A stretch of DNA of 64,000 bases, from contig FMBT01000301.1 of assembly GCA_900095095.1 (NCBI GenBank), positions 1 to 64,000 of the forward strand, in the 5' to 3' direction. The stretch's first letter is position 1. The number at the start of each line of letters is the position of its first letter. The position numbers were made by a program, and so were the translations under genes. The notes under the pieces are model-generated. The model was not told the DNA's origin. It searched no databases and was given only the letters and a program-made list of their open reading frames with translations. Origin of the DNA: Fragilariopsis cylindrus CCMP1102 (lineage: Eukaryota; Bacillariophyta; Bacillariophyceae; Bacillariales; Bacillariaceae). This document shows positions 56,108 to 64,000 of this stretch, piece after piece.

Positions 56108-59100
56108 ATGGCGGAGGCGATGACGAATAGTTATAGCGAGAGTATTAGTAATGCTAACGAAGACGAGTGCGTTATTAACAACCATGAAGGCACAATCAAT
56201 AATAGTAGTTTTAACGATGATGATTATATTGCCCTAACTAAGGCAGAAGCGATGGCAACTATGAATACTTTTTCTTCTACTACTATCAGCGTGTTGTTGC
56301 CGAATACAAATACAAATACAAATACGTATGTTGATGTTGATGCTGCTGCTGCTGCTGCTGCTGTAGCGCCTACTACTACTGTCGCCCTACCTGTCGTCAA
56401 TAATAACGATATCTTACTATCAACTACTACTACTAGTACTACTACTGTCGCCGACGTCATGGCTAAAAGCTACAATGATTCCAACAATGGCGACGACAAC
56501 GCTGTCACTGTCAAAAGTAACAACGACAATAATGATGATAATAATAATGATAGAATAAATGAAGGGGTACAAAAGATCAAGACAGAACCACGTGATGATA
56601 GTGTTTGGGTGTTATATAATGGTAATAACAACAACATCAATAGCAGTAGCAATAACGATGACGATGATCACAAGGACAAAGAAAACAGCAAAGGTGATGG
56701 TGCTAAAATCAAGATGCCGCCAACCAAAAAAAGAAAATCAAGACTATTGAGAGAACTTGAAGATCATCTTGGTTTACCTGGTCCATCATCGTCTAGGAGG
56801 GACGACGACGATGACGACGATGACGACGATAGCGATAGCGATAGCCAACCTCCTCCTCCTCCCACGAAGAAGATGAAAAAGTTAGTAAAACAAGTAGTTG
56901 CTGAAGAGAACAGTAAAGGTGATGGTCCTACATGTCGAAAACGTAATACAGCGACGAAGAAAAGAAAGACACCAGAAGAAAAGAAACTACGGAACGACAA
57001 GAGAGAAGACAAGAAAGCTGCTATCGTTGGCGTTAGTGGACACGGACTACATCACGGAGGTGTTGTCGTCCCTGACGAGACGTCGTCGTCGTCATCGATT
57101 TGCTGTGATTGGGGGAAAAATCGTAGTAATAAAAATAATAAATGTCATACTAATGACGATGATGGTATTAGTAATAGTAGAAGCAGCAGCAAAAGGACGA
57201 TCAAAGATGAATCATGCGACGATGAGCAATATGGCGATGATGATATACAATTGGGTGATAATAATGATATCGATATTGATGACGATGACGATGACGATGA
57301 AAAGAAACCAGCCGCTATTAAATCTTCTGCGTTTGATTCTAGTTGTGTCGCAACAACAACAACAACAACAACAACATCAGTGATAGGAATGCCAGCAGCA
57401 ACAACAACAAATAAAGACAGGACTGTTATTCATCGAGAGAGACAACAAGAAATAGATAGAGAGGACAGGCAGCAGAACGATAATATTATGTCGACGATTG
57501 TAGCAGACCGAGTAACGTCTTCAACATCATCATCATCGCAAATCAAACAAGAGCATGTCAAAGATGAAAGTAATGATAATAGTATCACCAATAATAGCAG
57601 CAACAACAATAGCAACAATGATGGTTTCTTCGACGAATGGAAGGTAGGGAATTGGTGTTGGGAACGTGATTATAACAAATATCCTGTTGTTTCGTTTCCT
57701 AATTCTCATGATGACGACAATGGTAGTAATGGTAAAAGTGGTGAAGAGGTAATCAAAAAAGAACCAATTGACGATAGGCAATACCATGATAATAGTAACG
57801 CTATCGCTGACCACCACCACCACCACCACCACGATAATAATAATAAAAACGATAGTGATGATGAAAATAACGAGGAGGATGATGATGACAATGGCGATGC
57901 CGACGACGAAAAAGAAGAGGAAAAAGAAGACAACGATGCGGACGAAGACGCGAAGGCGAGCAGTGACGTTGATGTAGAAGAAAAGAAAGTGAAAGTGAAA
58001 GTGAAAGCGAAAGCAAAAGTAATCCGCATAAAAACTGGGAAGTGGACAAAAAAAGAATACAAAAAATTAGCGAAAGGTCTAGCAACGTACGGTAAAGATC
58101 ACCAAAAACTGTATCCTCTTGTACCAACCCGCACGCGAGGATCTATTGGTTTATACCTTAATCGTCATTATGAACAACTAAAGGAAGAAGGTGAGAAGTA
58201 CGTCGACGATGATAGCGATGATAGCGATGATAGCGATGATGATTCCGACAACGAAAGTCACGAAGACGATGTTGCTTCTACTGCTGCTTCTGATGGTGGC
58301 AAACTAGGAGAGGAGGTAGAACAAGAAGACGATGACAACAATGACGACGAGGGTGAACAAGTTATTAAGTGTGGCAATTGTACAAAATGGACTGAAAAAG
58401 AACGCAAAAAACTTGCTATGGGATTAGCACGGTACGGTATGGATAGGAAAAAACTTACTGCTCTTATACCAACACGTACAGCAGTGGGTGTATCTTCGTA
58501 TGTTGATCGTTATCATGGTAAGCTTCTAAAAGAGGGTGAACAGCACAAAGCCGAAGATGAAAATAAAATGAAGGATGATCATACCAAGAAACGCAAACTC
58601 GATGACAACGACGATGAGGATGACAATAATGACGATGGAAGAACAATGGCCAACAACAACAACAACAACAGCAACAACGTAATACAAGCCCAACAAATAA
58701 TAATTCGACACGCTCATCAACAACAACAACAACAGCAACAGCAACAGCAACAGCAACAAACAGTAGGTCAACAAGCTATTCATGATCCTGTACATAGTGA
58801 TTACAAGAAATTATATCGTCCATTAAAAAGACCACCAAGATTACCAAAACCACATGTCGGAATGAGCGACGGTAATGCTGCTGTTGCTGCTGCCACTACT
58901 GCTGCTGCTAATACCTTGACCGGAATCATGGATGGTAATATTAATGGTAATGCTAATGCATCTATCAATAATAACTACAACACTAGTTATCATAATGCAC
59001 TCGTTGTAGGGACGACAAATTATGCTCAGCATCAAACACCAATGAAGAGAATAAGTACTTCTCTTTCTCATCACAATTCAGCATCAAGTGGAGGTGGAAG

Positions 59101-59821
59101 TGGAAAGAAAAACCTCAAACGACCACCAAAGAAATTCTTCGGTGATACAACCGATTTAAGCCATCCCGATGATTCGGCACATCTTAACTCTCTACATTGT
59201 TTTGTCCGGACGGAACTACTAGAGGTTTTTGCTTTGAAACCTGGTGCTGTTAACAACAGCAACGACCAACACAACATCGTTGGAATCCGTTGTACTCAAT
59301 GTGGTACACTTTCTAAGAGAGAACGTGGTGGAAAAAAGATGGCAGTGTTCTTTCCAAAAAGCGTCCAAGATTTGTATCGAGGTGTATGGTAAGAATAGTA
59401 TGATATAAATGCACGAATATTACCACGTACACATCACATTATTCACAATTTATTTTTTGTGTAACTAATTAAAACTTTTTCTCTTCATCCTTCTTTTTCC
59501 AGTACCTGGCAACGTATCCATTTCGGTTCGTGTGAGCATATGCCAGAGGGACATAAAGAAAAATACAAAGTTTGTAAGGAAACCGATTTAACACGTGGTC
59601 ATAAATCACATTGGATCAATAGTGCTTATGAAATGGGTTTAAGGAACGTCAATTCGGAACGGGGTGGTGTAACATACAATCCAAGCAGTCCCATTGATGT
59701 CAACCTCGATCATACCGCAAGAATAACACCTCGTGGTAAGGGGACCATCCCGAGATCTACTTCTGCTTCTTCTAGTATCACCAAAAAGAAAAAAGGCAAA
59801 GACAAAGTCGTCCAAGAATAA
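56108..59821 (+). CDS. large nuclear protein with two SANT/Myb-like repeats
   Basis: Exons 56108-59388 and 59503-59821 join in phase to 1199 residues. The first in-frame ATG is used (MAEAMTNSYSESISNANEDE); the frame upstream of it has no ATG. The N-terminal about 620 residues are Asp/Asn/Ser/Thr low complexity with basic clusters (KKRKSR, KKMKKL). Two SANT-like repeats follow: GKWTKKEYKKLAKGLATYGK with IGLYLNRHYEQL, and TKWTEKERKKLAMGLARYGM with VSSYVDRYHGKL. After poly-Gln and poly-Ala tracts, the C-terminus (about 1035-1170) holds a module I associate with diatom proteins: FVRTELLEVF, IRCTQCGTLSKRERG, AVFFPKSVQDLYRGV, TWQRIHFGSCEHMPEGHK, SAYEMGLRNV. A DNA- or chromatin-binding role is inferred. 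Confidence 0.78.
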
Positions 59822-60241
59822 GACTGCAAACGATACATTCGAAGCCACAACGTTAGCTGGTAGCTATGATAACAACTATAGCGGTACAACAACATTTGAT
59901 TGATATATATATATATATATATATATATTGATTGATAATGGAATTAAAATGAATCAATGATATCAAAATAATGTGAGAGGAAACAACAACAGAATACAGT
60001 ACACCCGGCGGCATGTAGGTGCGGTACTTATTGCTTCAATTGGACCGGTTCTACTCCACAAATTCCACCCAGCCGCCCAGCGGCATGGAGGTGCGGTACT
60101 TACTGGTAGATCGTCACTGATACAAATCGTGTCTATTGATACTACTCCAATAGACGGAGACGACGGCAACTAAATTAAGTAATGATGAAGGCATTAAGTA
60201 AAGATTACAACAACAACAACAACAGCAACCGATTCGAATCC

Positions 60242-60410
60242 ATTCCCAGTTCAACAAGAGGCATATCATTATCCATACGAATCGAATTGCTTAATACTAC
60301 TCTAATAGGAAGGCAATACTAATATAACGGAGGGAAGGACAACAACGAGTTGAAGCAATAAGTAATGCATCTCTCTTGTGGCTGTCGACTGTTCCTATTC
60401 ATTTCATTCA
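60242..60410 (+). repeat. dispersed repeat, copy 2
   Basis: Same orientation as 47517-47685, roughly 85-90 percent alike by eye. A 10-bp duplication in copy 1 (GAGTTGAACGAGTTGAA) is single here. Confidence 0.85.
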
Positions 60411-61975
60411 CCTCATGATTATAATGATGATGAGGAGGAGGAGGACATGGTATGGGTGAATCAATGAATGTGTTCCGATCGATCTATATTAAGGAGGAGC
60501 AATACAAACACAACAATACATATGATAATCTAATATATTACAGGGAGGAATTAATGGGTGAATATAAAAAAAGACAGATGACGACGATAGTGAAGCAGTC
60601 GAAGCTGTCCAAGGAAAGTGGAGGCATTAATTCTTTACTATGGAAAGAATTAGCACAAATGGTTTTGATTTCGGGTTGAGTTTGGTATCGCCTTCAGTAT
60701 TATTATTTTATTATTATTATTATTATTATTACTATTATAGTAGATATATATAGTCTAATAATAGATTCGTTTTGGTTTTAGATTAGTTTTTACAAGTTTA
60801 GAATCGTCGTTGTTTGTTTGTAGCATAATCCTGATTGTAGTAGTATTACTGATACTAGTATTGATAGTATTGTGTCGACTTGATACATTCTGTCTACTTC
60901 AAAGTACTACATTACGACTGTACAACTTTAGTTTCTTGTTACCGTTGGAATACTTCAGAATTACGACTACTGTAAAATATCATCTTGCATTTGTTTATGA
61001 GAGAGAAAGATGATAACAAAGTGGTTAGGGCCTGCGTATTGTACAATACTATACAACATCCATTGTATCAAAATTGCCATTCTTATATGATATGAAGAAG
61101 TCAAATCAAATCGATCGTCTTGCCTATGAAGCAGTTGCGTTTACAAAGATATAGCAGAATGGAAATTATGAGCATTATTACCCGACGACGATGTAGTGTG
61201 ATGGTTCGAACACAATCATGCAAGCATATATAATTGGTGTTCAATTAGTATGCCTTTTTTTTACGATTGAGTGAGTCTAATGATGGCATGACACCCAGTG
61301 TCAGTCTCTAAACCCCTACTAGTATGGAACACAAAACAGCGTACAACCAGCAAATCAGCTTTCAAAAGGTAGTAGGAATTCCAAAGAGTGCTTTGAATTG
61401 CACGCTAAAGTATCAGAGCTTCTTTTTAATATTAACTAACGACGGCGGAGATGCATCAGGTTCATCTTCTGGGAGAGTTGGTACCCTCTACTTCCTTCTC
61501 ATTGTCGGCATCAGAAGGGTTACGACATTGTCGACAGAGGACTGGAGAGATCATCACCAGCATCGTCATCATTCCCAATGGTAGGAGTGCCCGTGTCATG
61601 GTCATAGTTCTTGACAGCATAGAGGAGGAGGAAAAAGAGTGAGGAAGAAGAGTGAGACGAAGATGACTCGGAAGAAAAATAAATCATTGATTAATTTATT
61701 TACATGTTACATTACTTACCATAGTAGAAGTAGTAGTAGTAGCAGGAGGTGTTATTCCTGTATCGTATCGTATGTTGTTGTGATTTCATTATTTTCATTT
61801 TTACTAGCTGTTGTTATCAAAATAATGAATTCAATTTTGTATTTGAGTAATCAATTCATTTTTTGTGACGAGAAGAAAGAGAACAAGATGACCGGACAGC
61901 CGCAAAAAGTGGTACATTAGTTATTGATTCAACTCGTTTGCCAAACGTCCCCGTGCGTACTGTTGTTATTATCAT

Positions 61976-62140
61976 TATTACTATTGCCGTCCTGTTGATT
62001 TAGTAGTATTCAGCAATTCGATTCAGTATGAATGATATGCCTCTTCTTGTTATTAAAATTATTACTATTGCCGTCCTGTTGATGTAGTAGTATTCAGCAA
62101 TTCGATTAAGTATGAATGATATGCCTCCTTGTGGAACTGG
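61976..62140 (-). repeat. dispersed repeat, inverted and tandemly duplicated partial copy
   Basis: Two units of about 75 bp (CAGCAATTCGATT, TATGAATGATATGCCTC) match the first part of the repeats at 47517 and 60242 on the opposite strand. Confidence 0.65.
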
Positions 62141-63085
62141 GACTGGATGGTAATTGCTCGATTCGATTCGAATCTGCTGGTGTTGTTGTTGTTGTTGTTA
62201 TCGTACTTACTGCTTTCGATGGTACTGGATGTAGTGTGAAGTAATTCGATTCGTATCGTCTATCGTTGTTGCTGTCAGATACCTGACCTTCTGGGACGAT
62301 TGTTGCATTATCATTTGTTATTGTTATTGTTCCTTTTCGCCGTCGCCGCCAATGATGATGAATCAATCATTACCGTCGTCGTCGGTGAGTGATAGAGATG
62401 ATGGGATAGGATAGGATGAGATGGGCAAGGATGAAGGGAGGGACAGTGTGGAGAGGTGCATCTAAAATCATACAACCCCTCCTCGCTCCGAAAATGGAAT
62501 TTTCACCATTTCGCTTCCCATCTCAGATATGCTGAGTAGTCAGTAGACCCAGGAAGAGTTATATAACCCCATTTGTAAAAGAATGGAACTTCTTGTGACA
62601 CATAACTAATCTCCACTCCAGAATGAATGGAGAGGAGAGGAGAGGAGAGGTGCAAAATCAAACATACCAGATTGATTTGTTCTCCATTTCAATTGGTTTG
62701 TTTGAGTGCCATTTTCGTTCGTTTCCCATTAGCATCGCATCGGTATAACCTCAGACATGTTCAGTACAGTAGACCCAGCCAAGAAGAGATATAGTCCCAT
62801 TAATGTGTTGTCAAAGAATGAAATTGTTTGGCTCGTCCTAATCATGATTGACGAGTGACGACACATCATAATGATACTGTAGATACCCATTTCGATTTTC
62901 GAAAAGAAAAAAAATTCGATTTTCATTTGAGTCGATTGAGTCGAGTCAGTCAGTCGAGCGATGTCGAAAAGGGTCATTATTACTGGACACTAATAAAAAA
63001 ACAATCACAATCACAATCACAATAACAACAACAACAATAAGCATACACACCCGCCACAAACTAAGCGACGTCGAAGATCGGGGTA

Positions 63086-63101
63086 ATGGACGCCAATAGA
63101 A

Positions 63102-63135
<34 letters not shown>

Positions 63136-64000
63136 ACGGAACATAAGTCACGACGATGATGAGCAGCAAGCTAAACAAGAACGAATTGATGCTGAAGCAC
63201 TGGGCAGCAGACGTCTCCGATTGATTATCAAGGTTCTTACAGGATTTGACGAATTTCCTTTTCGAACAAAGAATAAAACTAACGCATTAGTAGAAAATGT
63301 TTTTGGCAATATCCTTGCAATTCCAGGAGATGCTCACCATCAGCAGCAGCACGGAGAACTAGAACTAATGCAAGCCGACGACGATGATGATGTCATTGAT
63401 CAACGGAATAAGAGAAGACGTCTAGAATTGATCAGTACCCTTGAACAAAATAACAGAAGACGTCTAAAATTAATTACTACCCTTGAACGAGAGAGAGAAT
63501 ATTCTTCTCGTAAAAGATTTAAAATCGAAGAATTGGTTGATCCATTTCGGACATTAGTTGAAACTTTTCTTCTAAGCCTTACGGATGATGTTCATGAAAT
63601 GCTTTGTGCTAAAGAATACAATGATGTTGATACTTATCGTGGTTTAGATAGTACACGGGATACAGAAGCTGAAGTGGAAGCTATTCTACTATTATTTCCT
63701 GACGTTTTGACAAGAAGAAAACAATTGGGGCACTACATCTACGTCCCAATTCAATTACTTGCTCTAAATTTGAAGGCTGTATCGTTTGTGCCTCTTGTAG
63801 CAAGACTATCAATAGAGCTCGGCTTGTTTGAGGAACAATACCGTGGAGGATTATTAATTATAGACGCTGAACGCAACCGGTACCCATTTAATACTTTGTT
63901 AAAACCTTATGAGTAGTAACGATGACAATTACAATCAGGAATATCACGAAAATCACGAAAATCAATATCTACAAGTTTTGATAAAATTGAGAAGAATGGA
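63086..64000 (+). pseudogene. diatom ankyrin-family protein, copy 3, frameshifted and cut by the window edge
   Basis: Starts MDANRITAAAAAAAAAARNI. Three tandem N-terminal modules (RLRLIIKVLTGFDEFPFRTK, RRRLELISTLEQNN, RRLKLITTLERE) precede the core: DSTRDTEAEVEAILLLFPDV and AVSFVPLVARLSIELGLFEE. The frame stops at 63914. From about 63893 the +1 frame continues the family (NLMSSNDDN, QYLQVLIKLRRM) to the end of the window. The break is at an AAAA run where three A would keep the frame, so it is a one-base insertion or a sequencing error. An Ala run is encoded by GCT repeats. Confidence 0.65.

Larger units (their letters stand above)
59822..63085. other. gene-free stretch rich in repeats
   Basis: Contains an (AT)n run (59904-59928), dispersed repeats (60242-60410; 61976-62140 inverted), a TTA tract (60700-60735), and an imperfect duplication of 62455-62600 at 62645-62830 (GAGAGGTGCA, CAGTAGACCCAG, CCCATT). 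60000-60110 has two copies of GGCATGNAGGTGCGGTACTTA. No gene is supported. Confidence 0.5.

Noticed and set aside
60452-60679. Forward frame of 75 codons (MGESMNVFRSIYIKEEQYKH)
   Set aside because: No family is recognised, it lies in a repeat-rich spacer, and there is no splice or composition support.

Overview
The window looks like nuclear DNA of a diatom, probably a pennate one; this is an inference from gene families and architecture, not from a marker gene. It is AT-rich, dense in trinucleotide and dinucleotide repeats, and its genes have few short introns with GTAAGT-type donors. The proteins carry long Asp, Asn, Ser and Gln runs and belong to families I know mainly from diatoms: ankyrin-like proteins with a 'FIPLVAR' core, F-box/LRR proteins ending near 'WFRSDLTP', a membrane protein with a 'CGACGxCS' motif, and a nuclear protein with a 'RCTQCGTL' module.

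Layout. 1-8.7 kb is mostly gene-free and holds a composite inverted-repeat element (about 2.03-6.99 kb). 8.8-17.5 kb carries an F-box/beta-propeller gene, relics of an HMG-box gene and an RPC9-like gene, a MYND-finger gene, an N-lobe-less casein-kinase-1-like frame and the first ankyrin-family gene. 17.66-19.76 kb is a compact element with about 215-bp terminal inverted repeats (TIRs). 20.6-25.2 kb is one five-exon gene for a membrane-anchored class III nucleotide cyclase fused to a class I phosphodiesterase. 27.5-34 kb holds two secreted-protein genes, one a GH128-like protein behind three Cys-rich modules, separated by a 209-bp satellite. 35.8-39.25 kb is a seven-exon multi-pass membrane protein. 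39.9-47.3 kb is an accessory-looking cluster: a PD-(D/E)XK (GxxExxY)-GNAT fusion, an SGNH-hydrolase relic, an F-box/LRR gene with a decayed tandem copy, and a second GNAT gene with a frameshift. 49.2-50.6 kb is a secreted fasciclin protein. 51.1-53.2 kb is a third element copy, followed by the second ankyrin gene. 56.1-59.8 kb is a large SANT-domain nuclear protein. A third ankyrin gene, with an apparent one-base frameshift, runs off the right edge.

No operon-like logic is expected. The ordered themes are cyclic-nucleotide signalling in a single polypeptide that makes and destroys the messenger, secreted and surface proteins, ubiquitin-linked F-box proteins, and expansion of the ankyrin, F-box and GNAT families in a repeat-rich neighbourhood. 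Exon joins given here were made by eye from splice consensus and frame continuity; they agree in phase but are not supported by transcripts.
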